From Variovorax paradoxus (lineage in GTDB: Bacteria; Pseudomonadota; Gammaproteobacteria; Burkholderiales; Burkholderiaceae_C): a stretch of DNA of 64,000 bases. The translations under genes were made by a program, and so were the position numbers. Position 1 is the stretch's first letter. The number at the start of each line of letters is the position of its first letter. The notes under the pieces were generated by a model that did no database searches, was not told the DNA's origin, and saw only the letters and a program-made list of their open reading frames with translations. The DNA lies in contig NZ_JAGGNU010000034.1 of assembly GCF_018614915.1 (NCBI RefSeq), forward strand, positions 124,001-188,000, in the 5' to 3' direction. Of the stretch, positions 44,939 to 55,276 are shown one piece after another.

Positions 44939-45007
44939 GACCATTCTAAACATTGCGCTTGTAGCACCCCATGCGCTCTCCTAGGATGAGCCTTCCAGGA
45001 GTACCCG

Positions 45008-45988
45008 ATGAAAAATTCCATTGCGCTGGGTTTGATGCTGATGTCCGGTCTGGGCCTGATGCCCGCCGCCGCCTCGGCCGTCGAGAAGGATTTCCCCTCC
45101 CGGCCGGTCGCCTTGGTGATTCCTTTCCCTCCGGGTGGGGCGACGGATGTGCTGGGGCGCGTCATGGCCGTCAAGCTGGGCGCCGAACTCGGCCAGCCCG
45201 TGGTCGTGGAAAACCGCGCCGGCGCCGGAACCATCATCGGCGCGAGCTACGTCGCCAAGTCGGCACCGGACGGCTACACGCTGCTGGTCAGTTCGGGCAC
45301 CACCTTCACCGTGAATCCCGCCATCCGCAACAACCTGCCCTATGACCCGGTCAAGGGATTCGACCCGATCGGCATCGCGGGGCGCACCGGCCTCATCCTG
45401 CTGGCGAACAGCCAGGTTCCCGTGCAGACGGTGAAGCAATTCGTCGACTACGTGAAGGCATCTCCGGGCAAGTACGCGTACGGCTCCTTCGGCAGCGGCA
45501 CGACGGCGCACTTCGCCGGCGAGACCGTCCTCAACGCCACCGGCCTAAAGATGGCGCACGTCCCCTACAAGGGCAGCGCGCCGGCGATGACCGACCTGAT
45601 CGGTGGCCAGATTCCGTTCAGCATCGACACCGTGGCCGCAGCGATCCCGCAACTCAAGAGCGGCAAGGTCAAGGCCATCGCCGTGACGACGGCCAAGCGC
45701 TCGAACTTGCTGCCAGGCGTGCCGACGATGGCCGAGAGCGGCTACCCCGACATCAACATGGACACCTGGCTGATCGTGGCCGCCCCCAAAGGACTGCCAG
45801 CCCATGTGAAAGCCAAGCTCGAGAAGGCCCTGGCCGCGACAGTGGCAGATCCGGACACCCGCGCCAAGCTGGTCGCCCAGGGCTTCGAGCCGGCTTACAG
45901 CAACGCCGCTGCGGCCAGCGAACTGATCAACAGGGAACTGCCGATCATGCGTGCGGTGGCCGCCCGCTCGAACATCACGGCGGACTAA
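45008..45988 (+). CDS. Tripartite tricarboxylate transporter (Bug/TctC) binding protein
   Basis: A 326-residue exported binding protein with a standard signal peptide (residues 1-24, cleaved after an Ala-Ser-Ala stretch). The mature start has FPSRPVALVIPFPPGGATDV, then LGQPVVVENRAGAGTIIGAS. These are the Bug family hallmarks. The ORF is followed after 3 bases by an amidase gene, so the bound ligand may be an amide or the resulting acid. There is no permease partner nearby. Confidence 0.9.
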   Translation: MKNSIALGLMLMSGLGLMPAAASAVEKDFPSRPVALVIPFPPGGATDVLGRVMAVKLGAELGQPVVVENRAGAGTIIGASYVAKSAPDGYTLLVSSGTTFTVNPAIRNNLPYDPVKGFDPIGIAGRTGLILLANSQVPVQTVKQFVDYVKASPGKYAYGSFGSGTTAHFAGETVLNATGLKMAHVPYKGSAPAMTDLIGGQIPFSIDTVAAAIPQLKSGKVKAIAVTTAKRSNLLPGVPTMAESGYPDINMDTWLIVAAPKGLPAHVKAKLEKALAATVADPDTRAKLVAQGFEPAYSNAAAASELINRELPIMRAVAARSNITAD

Positions 45989-45991
45989 ACG

Positions 45992-47533
45992 ATGCGCACA
46001 GCGAACGATTCCGCGGGCAATGAACTGGTCGAGACCTCCGCCGTCGAGTTGCGCCGCCTGATCGGGAGCAAGGCGATCTCGCCGGTCGAACTGCTGGAGG
46101 CCTGCATCGCACGCATCGAGGCCGTGAACCCCTACGTCAATGCCGTCACGGCCACCTGCTTCGAGCGCGCACGGGCCGAGGCGCAAGCCGCAGAGGACGC
46201 CGTGATGGGCGGCAGGCCGCTGGGCCTGCTGCATGGCCTGCCGTTGGGCGTCAAGGACCTTGAGCCCACCGAGGGTCTGCTGACCACCTGGGGTTCGGCC
46301 ATCTACCGCGATCACGTGCCGACGCAGGACATCGAGCTGGTCGCTCGCCTGCGCAAGGCTGGCGCCATCGTCGCGGGCAAGACCAACGTGCCCGAGATGG
46401 GCGCCGGCGCCAACTCGCGCAACGATGTGTGGGGCGCCACCGGCAACCCCTTCAATCCCGATCTCAATGCCGGAGGTTCATCCGGCGGCTCGGCCGCCGC
46501 CCTGGCCTGCGACATGCTGCCGGTCTGCACCGGTTCGGACACGGGAGGCTCGCTGCGCATACCGGCCGCCAAGTGCGGCGTGGTGGGCTTCCGACCGTCA
46601 CCCGGCATCGTGCCGAGCGTACGCAAGCTTCTGGGCTGGACACCGATCTCCGTGGTGGGCCCGATGGGCCGCACGGTCGAGGATGCCTGCCTGCAACTGG
46701 CTGCGTCGGCCGGAATGCACGCGGGCGACCCGTTGAGCTATCCGCTCGATCCGCTGTCTTTTCTGAAGCCTCCGGAGGTGGACCTGAGCCGCCTGCGCGT
46801 TGCGTGGACCGAGGACTTCGGCGTCTGCGCCGTGGACGACAGGATCCGCGACACCTTTCGCCGCAAGATCGGCGCCATGCGGCATCTGTTCAGAAGCTGC
46901 GACCCGGTGCAGCTCGATCTGGGCGAAGCCCACCGCTGCTTCGACGTGCTGCGCGCCGAGGCCTTCGTGGCGGGCATGCATGCCGCGTACCAGCGCGATC
47001 CGGACAGCTTGGGGCCCAACTCGCGTGCGAACTACGAAATGGGCGCGCAGATGAGCCTGCTGGACAGCGCCTGGGCGCAGGCCGAGCAGACCCGCCTCAT
47101 CAAGCGCTTCCAGTCCACCTTTGCCGACTACGACCTGATTCTTTCGCCGACCACGCCGGTGTCGCCTTTTCCGTGGACACAGCTCTACGCAGACACCATC
47201 AACGGCGAGCAGCAGGCCAACTACTACCGCTGGCTGGCGCTGACCTACGTCGTCACGCTGATCACGCATCCGGCGCTGACGCTGCCCTGCGGCCTCGACC
47301 ATGCGCAAATGCCCTTCGGATTGCAGATCGTCGGCGGGTTCAGGGCGGACCACCAGGTTCTGGGCGCTGCCCATGCGATGGAAAAGGCATTTGCAGCTGA
47401 TCCTGAACTGCGCCGTCCGCGCCCCGACCTGTCGGCCTTGCACGCCGCCGTACCCGCGCTCAAGTCGATCGTCACGGCACCGCCCGTGCTCGGTGCCGCA
47501 GACAGCGGTGCTGCCACCACCTCCGCGGTCTGA
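45992..47533 (+). CDS. Amidase-signature family amidase
   Basis: A 513-residue amidase. The triad residues are Lys in GLPLGVKDLEPTEG (about residue 89), Ser in NAGGSSGGSAAALAC and the nucleophile Ser in GSDTGGSLRIPAAKCGVVG. This is the complete motif, unlike the amidase at 35695. The protein is longer than average. It lies directly after the Bug gene, so uptake and hydrolysis of the same amide is plausible. Confidence 0.9.
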   Translation: MRTANDSAGNELVETSAVELRRLIGSKAISPVELLEACIARIEAVNPYVNAVTATCFERARAEAQAAEDAVMGGRPLGLLHGLPLGVKDLEPTEGLLTTWGSAIYRDHVPTQDIELVARLRKAGAIVAGKTNVPEMGAGANSRNDVWGATGNPFNPDLNAGGSSGGSAAALACDMLPVCTGSDTGGSLRIPAAKCGVVGFRPSPGIVPSVRKLLGWTPISVVGPMGRTVEDACLQLAASAGMHAGDPLSYPLDPLSFLKPPEVDLSRLRVAWTEDFGVCAVDDRIRDTFRRKIGAMRHLFRSCDPVQLDLGEAHRCFDVLRAEAFVAGMHAAYQRDPDSLGPNSRANYEMGAQMSLLDSAWAQAEQTRLIKRFQSTFADYDLILSPTTPVSPFPWTQLYADTINGEQQANYYRWLALTYVVTLITHPALTLPCGLDHAQMPFGLQIVGGFRADHQVLGAAHAMEKAFAADPELRRPRPDLSALHAAVPALKSIVTAPPVLGAADSGAATTSAV

Positions 47534-47548
47534 ATACGGCTCAAGCGC

Positions 47549-48181
47549 TCAAGCGCTCAGGCGCCGCCGCAGCCAAAGCTTCGCGGTCAGCCAGTCGCGC
47601 TTGACGGTGGCGGTGGAGATCGACATCGCACCTGCCGTCTCCTCGATCGACAGCCCACCGAAGTAGCGAAGCTCGACGATCTTCGCTTGCCTCGGATCCA
47701 GGGCTTCGAGTTCGGTGAGCGCTTCGTCCAGCGCCAGCACGTCGACGCTGCGGCCTTCTTCTGCGATCGGAAGATCGTCGTCCAGCGGGATATGAGTCTG
47801 GCCGCCACCGCGTTTCTCCGCCTTCTTGCTCAAGGCGTGATTGATCAGGATACGGCGCATCATCTGTGCCGCCAAGGCGACGAAATGGGCGGAGTTCTCC
47901 GCACTGCTGCTCTGAGCAATCATTCGAAGGTAGGCCTCGTGCACCAGGGCCGTGGGCTGCAAGGTGTGGCCCGGACGTTCACGAAGCAGGTAGCGGCGAG
48001 CAATGCGCCGCAACTCCGGATAAGCGAGTTGCAGAAGCTCTTCCTTGACCTGTCCCGAGCTGCGCAGCGCATCCAGCAACGCTTGATCCACGGACACCTC
48101 GTCGGCAATACGTTGATCGCGCCCTGCGTCGTCGCCGAATTCGCCGCCGGCAGTCGCAGATGGTGTCATGGTTGCATCCAT
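47549..48181 (-). CDS. ECF-like RNA polymerase sigma factor
   Basis: A 210-residue sigma factor. Region 2 is in AYPELRRIARRYLLRERPGH and TLQPTALVHEAYLRM; region 4 is in LEALDPRQAKIVELRYFGGL and SIEETAGAMSISTATVKRDW. The LVHEAYLRM and KRDWLTAKLWL blocks mark the ECF branch often linked to Ser/Thr kinases or FecR-like partners. No anti-sigma or kinase gene is adjacent. The 3' end has three 8-base direct repeats (TCAAGCGC type) at 47541-47564. Confidence 0.85.
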   Translation of the reverse strand: MDATMTPSATAGGEFGDDAGRDQRIADEVSVDQALLDALRSSGQVKEELLQLAYPELRRIARRYLLRERPGHTLQPTALVHEAYLRMIAQSSSAENSAHFVALAAQMMRRILINHALSKKAEKRGGGQTHIPLDDDLPIAEEGRSVDVLALDEALTELEALDPRQAKIVELRYFGGLSIEETAGAMSISTATVKRDWLTAKLWLRRRLSA

Positions 48182-48329
48182 AGTCTCTTGTTGCTGGAAC
48201 GAGTAGACGAACCGCTCAACGTGCCCGCCCCCTTCTGCGGCCTGATCCTAGGCCCAAATGGCGCCAGATCAAAGCCCAGGAACCCCAGTCGGAAACCCCT
48301 CAAATCTCGCATACCGATCCTGATGAATT

Positions 48330-48354
48330 GTCGCGTCCCCGTCGGGGACACGAC
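48330..48354. terminator. Hairpin between the chemoreceptor and sigma factor genes
   Basis: GTCG-C-GTCCCC-GTC-GGGGAC-A-CGAC: a 6-bp GC stem extended by 4 bp after one C-A mismatch. It lies 74 bases after the chemoreceptor stop and could end that transcript or regulate the sigma gene. No T-run is present. Confidence 0.35.
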
Positions 48355-48427
48355 GGCGTTCGGCACCATCGCATCGTTAACTATGTAACGCCTGGACGCA
48401 ATAAGTTCGCGGGCGCGCATCGCACGC

Positions 48428-49756
48428 CTAGAAGGTCTCCCAGTCTCCGCCGCGGACCGGAGACGTCGATGCCGCCAGTTGCTTGCGTTGCGGCGCGGCA
48501 ATGGCCCGCCGTGCCGGCGGGGCCGGCTGCACCACCGGCCGCCCGACCTGCCGCGTTGGCACCGTTGGCACGGGTGCCGGCCTGGGCTGGGCCGCGACGA
48601 CCGGCCTCGCGTCGTCGTCATCGTCGAGCTTGAAGGTCCCGACGACCTGCGACAGGCTGCCGGCCTGCTCCTGCAGCGACTGCGCCGCGGCGGCGGCTTC
48701 TTCCACCAGCGCCGCGTTCTGCTGCGTCACCTGGTCCATCTGCGTGATCGCCTGGTTGATCTGCTCGATGCCTTGGGTCTGCTCGTGGCTTGCTGCGGTG
48801 ATCTCACCGATGATGTCGGTCACGCGCTTCACGCTGCCCACGATCTCTTCCATGGTCTTGCCAGCAACCCCCACGAGGGCGCTGCCCGCATCGACCTTGC
48901 CGACCGAGTCGTCGATCAGGCCCTTGATCTCCTTGGCTGCGGCGGCCGAGCGCTGAGCCAGGCTGCGAACCTCGGCGGCGACGACCGCGAAGCCCCTGCC
49001 CTGTTCACCGGCCCGCGCGGCTTCCACCGCAGCATTGAGCGCCAGGATGTTGGTCTGGAAGGCGATGCCGTCGATGACGCCGATGATGTCGACGATCTTT
49101 TTCGACGAGGCATTGATCGAGGCCATGGTGTCCACCACCTGAGACACCACGCTGCCGCCCTTCACCGCGACTTCGGAGGCCGAGAGCGCGAGCTGGTTGG
49201 CTTGTCTCGCGTTGTCAGCGTTCTGCTTGACGGTGGAGGTCAGCTCCTCCATCGAGGCCGCCGTCTGTTCGAGCGAACTGGCCTGCTCCTCGGTGCGCGA
49301 AGAGAGGTCCTGGTTGCCGGCCGCGATTTGCCTGGACGCCACCACGATCGAGTCGGTCGAGGCCTTGATGCGCGTCACCACGTCCGTCAGGGTGTCCTCC
49401 ATCTCGCCCATGCCGCGCAGAAGCCGTCCGAAATCGCCGCCGCGCTCGGTTTCGAATTCCTTGCTGAGATCGCCCGAGGCCACGGTTTCTGCAATGAAGA
49501 TCGCTTCGCCGAGCGGCTGCATGATGCTGCGCGCGAGCCAGACGGTGCAGCCGATGCCCGCCAGCAAGGCGAGGAGCCCGAGGCCCAGCATGAGCTTTTG
49601 TGTCGAATCGATGCGCCGTGCGAGTTCCGGCGCGATGCTGCCGGCGTCGGCAACGTCCTGCAGGCGCGCGACGCCGATCGCGACCAGTATTGCCATCAAC
49701 AGCAACACGATCCCGAACCCCATGCCCAGTTGGGCACTGATCTTCCAATTGCGCAT
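48428..49756 (-). CDS. Methyl-accepting chemotaxis protein lacking a ligand-binding domain
   Basis: A 442-residue chemoreceptor. Membrane helices at about 9-29 and 54-76 are separated by only about 25 periplasmic residues, so the usual four-helix ligand domain is missing. A HAMP domain (about 76-128) and a full signalling domain follow, with the hairpin tip [20 protein letters not shown]. The C-terminus ends GDWETF, the CheR/CheB docking pentapeptide seen in enteric receptors. It may sense membrane or cytoplasmic state, or act in mixed arrays. Confidence 0.9.
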   Translation of the reverse strand: MRNWKISAQLGMGFGIVLLLMAILVAIGVARLQDVADAGSIAPELARRIDSTQKLMLGLGLLALLAGIGCTVWLARSIMQPLGEAIFIAETVASGDLSKEFETERGGDFGRLLRGMGEMEDTLTDVVTRIKASTDSIVVASRQIAAGNQDLSSRTEEQASSLEQTAASMEELTSTVKQNADNARQANQLALSASEVAVKGGSVVSQVVDTMASINASSKKIVDIIGVIDGIAFQTNILALNAAVEAARAGEQGRGFAVVAAEVRSLAQRSAAAAKEIKGLIDDSVGKVDAGSALVGVAGKTMEEIVGSVKRVTDIIGEITAASHEQTQGIEQINQAITQMDQVTQQNAALVEEAAAAAQSLQEQAGSLSQVVGTFKLDDDDDARPVVAAQPRPAPVPTVPTRQVGRPVVQPAPPARRAIAAPQRKQLAASTSPVRGGDWETF

Positions 49757-49889
49757 GTGCTTTCCCCCGTGACGGCCGCCGATCCTGGGCCAGGTTGTTA
49801 GGCATATCGGCAAACCGGCGGTGAAACTTGAGGGCTGAAACTAGGTATAAACCCTTGTCTCGCCGCGGCAGCAGCGCGCCATGCGCACC

Positions 49890-50099
49890 CTAGCCGTCCA
49901 AGGGCACGCCGCCTCCGAAGCGGGACACCCACTGGTCCCATAGATCCTGGTTGACCGCGGCAAAAGGCGGATTCCATACCGCCAGCATCTGCAACTGGAA
50001 GTTCTGAGCCTGCATCAGTCCCTCGATGAAGGCGGCCTGCCAATCGAGGATCGGTTGAAGGCCGCCGTAGGGGTTGGGAAACGGATTAGCGATGGTCAT
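49890..50099 (-). CDS. Small protein of unknown function
   Basis: A 69-residue protein rich in aromatic residues, Pro and Gln (NPFPNPYGGLQPILDWQAAF, then WNPPFAAVNQDLWDQWVSRF). It has no signal peptide or membrane helix. It follows the PaaK-like gene after 52 bases on the same strand. The repeated Trp/Gln segments recall small phasin-like proteins, but this is only an impression. Confidence 0.6.
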   Translation of the reverse strand: MTIANPFPNPYGGLQPILDWQAAFIEGLMQAQNFQLQMLAVWNPPFAAVNQDLWDQWVSRFGGGVPLDG

Positions 50100-50151
50100 G
50101 CCTTGGTCTCCATGGGTGTCCGAACAAGCCTACCGGATGCCGCCCGGTGCT

Positions 50152-51528
50152 TCAAGCAGGCGCGGCGACCACCCGCTGCACCTTCCCGCTGCGGCTGCGG
50201 CGTCCGGCCTCGCCGCTTCGGCAATGGATGTGCACCCCGGCCGCGCCCTGTTGCACCAGGAAGGCCGAGAGCGCCGCTCGTGCCCGCCGCAAGCTCGCGT
50301 CGGCCGACTTGCCATGCAATCCAGTGCGCAGCACCAGATCGCAAGGCCCTTGCTGCTCGAGCTGGAAGTCGAACAGGGCGGCATCCTCCTCGAGCACGGT
50401 GCTCACCGCGAGCGGCAATATGCGCACCATCCGCGTATCGGCGCCGCCCAGGCGCAGCGTGTCGTCGTTACGGCCCTGAACCTCGATCACCGGATGATGC
50501 GAACCGCAGGCGCACGCCGATGCGCGCTGCGTGACGCGGTCGCCCAGGTCGTAGCGGATCAGCGGCTGCACATGGTTCGCCAAATTGGTCAGCAAGGTGG
50601 TCGCGCCGGCTTCGCCCATGGGCACCTGCCGACCGCTTTCATCAACCGATTCGAGAATCGCCCAGTCGCAGTTCAGATGCAGGCTGCCGGAAGAGCATTC
50701 GGCGGCGAGCGTCAGGAACTCCGAGGCGCCGTAGCTGTTGACCACTTGGCAACCCAGTGCCTGCTGCAGGAACTCACACGTCGCCGTCGAGAGGTCCTCG
50801 CCGCCGGTCCACAGTTCGCGCGGCGCCATCTCGAGCCGGCCGGCAAGGCGCTCCTCTGCGAGCAGCACGGCCACGCTGGGATAGGTGGCGATGACGGTCG
50901 GCGCCAGCGCGTTGAGCTCTGCCACGAGCCTGTCGGCGGGCTGCAGGAACGAAATGCCATGAAGGCTTCTGGCCAACGCAGGATTCAGCCGCCGCAGCCG
51001 CTCGATCGACACCGTGCTGGCGAAGTGGCCGCCGGTCGCGCCGACGAAGGCGATGCGCTCGCCGACGGACCACGGGTCCATCATCCGCTGAAACGGCCGC
51101 CGCCAGAACTCGAGCGCGTCGTACACCGCCATCGCCCGGGCATCCTGCGCGAAAACGCCCGGCTCGCCGCTGCTGCCCGAGCTCTCCCACACCACGTAGC
51201 GGCCCAGGAAAGGGTCGGCAATGCGAGTGCGGTCGGCAACGAAGCGGCGCAGCGCATCGAGCCGCAGCGCGGGATCGGTGACCCACTCGTCGAACTGGCG
51301 CATCAGTTCGGGCTTGCGCGCAATCGGCAGCTCTTCCAGGCGCAGCTTGTCGGGATCGCGGCCCGCGAGCAGCTTGCGATAAAGGGCCGACCCGCGCGCC
51401 GCCGACCTCAGCAGATCGGCCAGGCGTCGCGCCCGCCGGCCGGCCAACGCGGCTTCGCTTGCACGCGAAGCCGCAGCCACGTCGAGGGTGACGCAGCTCG
51501 TGAGCCAGGGGTCGAAGGGCGGCAGCAT
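50152..51528 (-). CDS. PaaK-like adenylate-forming enzyme
   Basis: A 458-residue member of the phenylacetate-CoA ligase/coenzyme F390 synthetase group. The P-loop-like motif is ESSGSSGEPGVF (near residue 115), followed by NSYGASEFLTLAAEC and LIRYDLGDRV. A CACGSHHP segment gives the CxCG element near the PaaK C-terminal region. These enzymes activate a carboxylate with ATP. The ring-CoA partners of the phenylacetate pathway are absent, so the substrate is unknown. It follows the cyclase-FHA gene on the same strand. Confidence 0.82.
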   Translation of the reverse strand: MLPPFDPWLTSCVTLDVAAASRASEAALAGRRARRLADLLRSAARGSALYRKLLAGRDPDKLRLEELPIARKPELMRQFDEWVTDPALRLDALRRFVADRTRIADPFLGRYVVWESSGSSGEPGVFAQDARAMAVYDALEFWRRPFQRMMDPWSVGERIAFVGATGGHFASTVSIERLRRLNPALARSLHGISFLQPADRLVAELNALAPTVIATYPSVAVLLAEERLAGRLEMAPRELWTGGEDLSTATCEFLQQALGCQVVNSYGASEFLTLAAECSSGSLHLNCDWAILESVDESGRQVPMGEAGATTLLTNLANHVQPLIRYDLGDRVTQRASACACGSHHPVIEVQGRNDDTLRLGGADTRMVRILPLAVSTVLEEDAALFDFQLEQQGPCDLVLRTGLHGKSADASLRRARAALSAFLVQQGAAGVHIHCRSGEAGRRSRSGKVQRVVAAPA

Positions 51529-51615
51529 GGCGCGGCGACGAATGAGGCCGCCATGGTGGACGCACTCGCCGGGGATGCCAAGAAGAATCGCGCCCGGCGC
51601 GCTGCCGGAAGGGGC

Positions 51616-52563
51616 TTAGCGGAGGTCGCGCCGCGCCAGCAGCACGTTGCCGCCGGTGGTGTTGAACGAGATCGTCGGCGCGCTGAAATCGCTCAGCGGC
51701 GCGCCCAGCCCGATCTCGCCGCTGCCGTGCAGCACGCACTCGTCGCGGCGAAGCGCAATCTCGCCGCTGGCGCCGGCCGTGCCGTGAAAGCGGACCCAGG
51801 TGCCGTAGGTGCTGACATCGACCAGCACGCAACTGCCCTGCCGCGCTTCGATGCGCGCATGCAGCCGCGACACGCGCGGATCGTTGACCACGAACTGGGC
51901 TTCGTCCACACGCCCCAGATGGATGGGCAGCTCCGCCGCACGGAACATCGAGCGGACATCGAGCCATGCCAGTTCGATCTGCCCGAAGGACGAATCCGCT
52001 GCTCGCACGGGCGGCACCAGCGAGGCCGGCATCGTGAGGAACTCGGTGACTTCGTCCTGCCAGTCGATGCGATGCACGGTCGGCATCTCGTTCTTGCCGC
52101 GGATGTTGATCGGCCCGAGGCTGCGGTGGCGCACCTCGCCGCCCATCAGCTCGTCGATGACCGATTCGGTGGCCCAGATCTGGCTCGGGCCGGCCAGGTC
52201 GCTGAGCCGTGAAGCCAGGTTGACGGCATCACCGTAGCAGTCGCCGTCGACTTCGACGACCTCGCCGCTCGCCACGCCGATCTGAAGCTCCATCCTGAGC
52301 GGCGCGGGCCAGGTCTGAAGCCGCTTCTGGTGGTTACGCTGGAGTTCCAGCACGGCCCGGGTGGCCGTCGCGCCATTGGCAAATATCGCAAAGACGCCAT
52401 CACCCAGCGATTTCACGACGCGACCACCGTGCGCCTCGCAGACGCCGCCGATCCATTGGATCAGCCGGGTCACGGTCTCGGTGGCCCGCGCGTTCCCCAT
52501 GGCCTCGAAGACCCTGGTGCTCCCCGTCAGGTCAGCAAAAACGACAGTGGGGTGGGCGCTCAT
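51616..52563 (-). CDS. Class III adenylate/guanylate cyclase domain fused to an FHA domain
   Basis: A 315-residue cytoplasmic protein. Residues about 5-170 form a class III cyclase domain (VVFADLTGSTRVFEAMGN, KSLGDGVFAIFANG and GDCYGDAVNLASRLSDLAGP). The C-terminal half has an FHA domain (PIHLGRVDEAQFVVNDPRVS, then RLHARIEARQG), which binds phosphothreonine peptides. The metal-binding Asp residues of FADLTGS and SLGDGVF are present. The usual order is FHA first; here the cyclase comes first. It may be controlled by a Ser/Thr kinase. Confidence 0.87.
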   Translation of the reverse strand: MSAHPTVVFADLTGSTRVFEAMGNARATETVTRLIQWIGGVCEAHGGRVVKSLGDGVFAIFANGATATRAVLELQRNHQKRLQTWPAPLRMELQIGVASGEVVEVDGDCYGDAVNLASRLSDLAGPSQIWATESVIDELMGGEVRHRSLGPINIRGKNEMPTVHRIDWQDEVTEFLTMPASLVPPVRAADSSFGQIELAWLDVRSMFRAAELPIHLGRVDEAQFVVNDPRVSRLHARIEARQGSCVLVDVSTYGTWVRFHGTAGASGEIALRRDECVLHGSGEIGLGAPLSDFSAPTISFNTTGGNVLLARRDLR

Positions 52564-52875
52564 CGTGTCTTGTGTGCAATTTTGGGTAGCTCTCTCCGAA
52601 GGATTATGGCAAAGCATCGGGAAAGCGCCCTTTTGGCACGTTAAATCCGGCGGGTTGCGCCCTTGCCTGTTGCTTTTTCATTTCGATACAGCCGCTTGGC
52701 ACCATTTCCGAGTTTGCAGTAGAACTTAGGTATCACTTCTTCGACAGACACATGAACTGATTCGTGAAGTATGTTGTTTTTGAACATGAAATGATGTTTC
52801 CATGCTTGTGTGAGCTCTGGTGCGGCCTTAACGTAGCAAGTCTCAAGGCCTTTCGGCAAACGCCTTTCATTTTTC
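52564..52875. other. Intergenic region with an AT-rich patch
   Basis: About 310 bases between the cyclase gene and the next plus-strand ORF. The part around 52700-52870 is clearly poorer in GC than the rest of the window. A doubtful minus-strand ORF covers most of it; otherwise nothing is recognised beyond the expected cyclase promoter. Confidence 0.5.
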
Positions 52876-52877
52876 AT
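52641..52877 (-). CDS. Doubtful 78-residue ORF in AT-rich DNA
   Basis: Reads MKNERRLPKGLETCYVKAAP and ends GNGAKRLYRNEKATGKGATRRI, a basic protein with many Lys, Arg and aromatic residues. No family is recognised. Codon use and base composition differ from all neighbours, so it is either horizontally acquired or not a gene. Its ATG overlaps, on the opposite strand, the start proposed for the next ORF. Confidence 0.25.
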   Translation of the reverse strand: MKNERRLPKGLETCYVKAAPELTQAWKHHFMFKNNILHESVHVSVEEVIPKFYCKLGNGAKRLYRNEKATGKGATRRI

Positions 52878-53208
52878 GGTGTCACTTAGCAGCTTCTTTC
52901 GCTTTCTGCCGCTCGCGGGCCTCGGCCTTCGCCGTTCGGCAGATCGCCAGATGGGACAGATTCGCACTGCAATGCTGTCCCTGTTGCAGGTTCACGGGGG
53001 CCATTCCATCCAGCGCGTGGCCCAGCGCGTTCGCTTTGCCGGCGATCTCGAAGCGCTCTGGTATCTCCGCCAGGACGTGCTGACCGCGCTGAGCGCGGTC
53101 GATGGCGAAGTCGCCGCGCGCCGCCAGATGAGACAGATCAACCGCTTGTTCAAGGGCGGCCTTCCCAATGCCATGGGCCCGAGGCCGCACCACCGCATCA
53201 CCACGTGA
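52876..53208 (+). CDS. Conserved-looking hypothetical protein
   Basis: A 110-residue protein with strong coding character: DLEALWYLRQDVLTALSAVD, GEVAARRQMRQINRLFKGGL and PNAMGPRPHHR at the end. This sequence style resembles small hypothetical proteins of Burkholderiales. The opposite strand is also open here (52882-53193) but is judged to be its shadow. The start could be 52876, 52951 or 52972. Function unknown. Confidence 0.55.
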   Translation: MVSLSSFFRFLPLAGLGLRRSADRQMGQIRTAMLSLLQVHGGHSIQRVAQRVRFAGDLEALWYLRQDVLTALSAVDGEVAARRQMRQINRLFKGGLPNAMGPRPHHRITT

Positions 53209-53270
53209 TGCAGCTCGCCGCGAACGGCGAGCCTCGCATTCCCCCAGCCCTTTTCCCTTTCTCGACGCGC

Positions 53271-54199
53271 TCAATGCGCGTGCCGGTGTCCCCACACCAT
53301 GAAGACGTCGCGCCCGTCGGCGGCCAGCTCCACCTTGGCGCCGACCGGCAGCAGCACCTTCGTCGGCACGTGACCGAAGGGCAGGCCCGTCAGGATCGGC
53401 ACCTTGACCAGTTCGCGCAGCCGCGCAACGACGGTCTGCATGCCGAAGCCGCGGTCGTGCGGCACCTTCTTCGCGCCCGTGAACTGTCCGAAGATCAGCG
53501 CCTTCTGGCGTGCGAGCACGCCCGCGTGACGCAGTTGGTCGAGCATGCGTTCGACGCGATAGGGATGCTCGTTCACGTCTTCGAAGAAGAGCACGCCCTT
53601 GTCGATCTGGGGAAAGTGCGGCGTGCCGAGCAGGCTGGCAAGCACGCAAAGATTCCCACCCCATAGCACCGCATCGTGAATGCCGCGAAAGCCCGCGATG
53701 TCCGCCGCATCGCGCGCCGGCATGCGCCAGCCGGTGCCCTCGCCCTGCCCGCACAACAGGTCGTCGAAGCAGGCTTCCATGATGTCGTCGGCGCCGTCCT
53801 CGGCGCCGAAGTCCTCGCCGAGCGCGGGACCGGCCCAGCTCACCGCGCCGGTCTTCACCAGCAGCGCGCTCTGCAGGGCGGTGAAATCGCTCAGGCCCAC
53901 GAACTCGGTGCCACGCTCGATCGCCTTGGTCACGGCCTTGTAGGGAACGGCGTCGAGGATGCGCGTGAGGCCGTAGCCGCCGCGCGAGATCAGTGCCGCG
54001 TCCGCGCGGCTGGCTGCCGCCCGCGCAATGGCGGCCAGGCGGGTGGCATCGTCGCCGGCAAAACGCTGATGGCTGTCGAGCGCGGCCTCGTCCAGTTCGA
54101 CTTCATGGCCCAGTGCCTGCAGGCGCTTCACGCCGCGCCGGAAAGCCGCCTTGTCACGCACCGCGCTGGAGGGCGAGTAGATGTAGATGTGTTTCTTTT

Positions 54200-54203
<4 letters not shown>
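53271..54203 (-). CDS. ldcA: LD-carboxypeptidase (murein tetrapeptide type)
   Basis: A 310-residue S66-family peptidase. The nucleophile Ser is in GLSDFTALQSALLVKTG (about residue 112), ISRGGYGLTRILDAVPY and VLWGGNLCVLASLLGTP are family blocks, and LFFEDVNEHPYRVERMLDQL supplies a catalytic Glu. It removes the terminal D-Ala from murein tetrapeptides during wall recycling. The start is a GTG at 54203 that overlaps the stop of the upstream TadA fusion gene. Wall recycling is also what AmpR senses, but the two loci are far apart. Confidence 0.88.

Positions 54204-55265
<1,062 letters not shown>

Positions 55266-55276
<11 letters not shown>

Noticed and set aside
52882..53193. A minus-strand frame of about 103 codons with a GTG start and an apparently coupled downstream ORF
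   Set aside because: It first looked coding, but the opposite strand gives a more protein-like sequence (EALWYLRQDVLTALSAVD). The minus frame was judged a mirror shadow.
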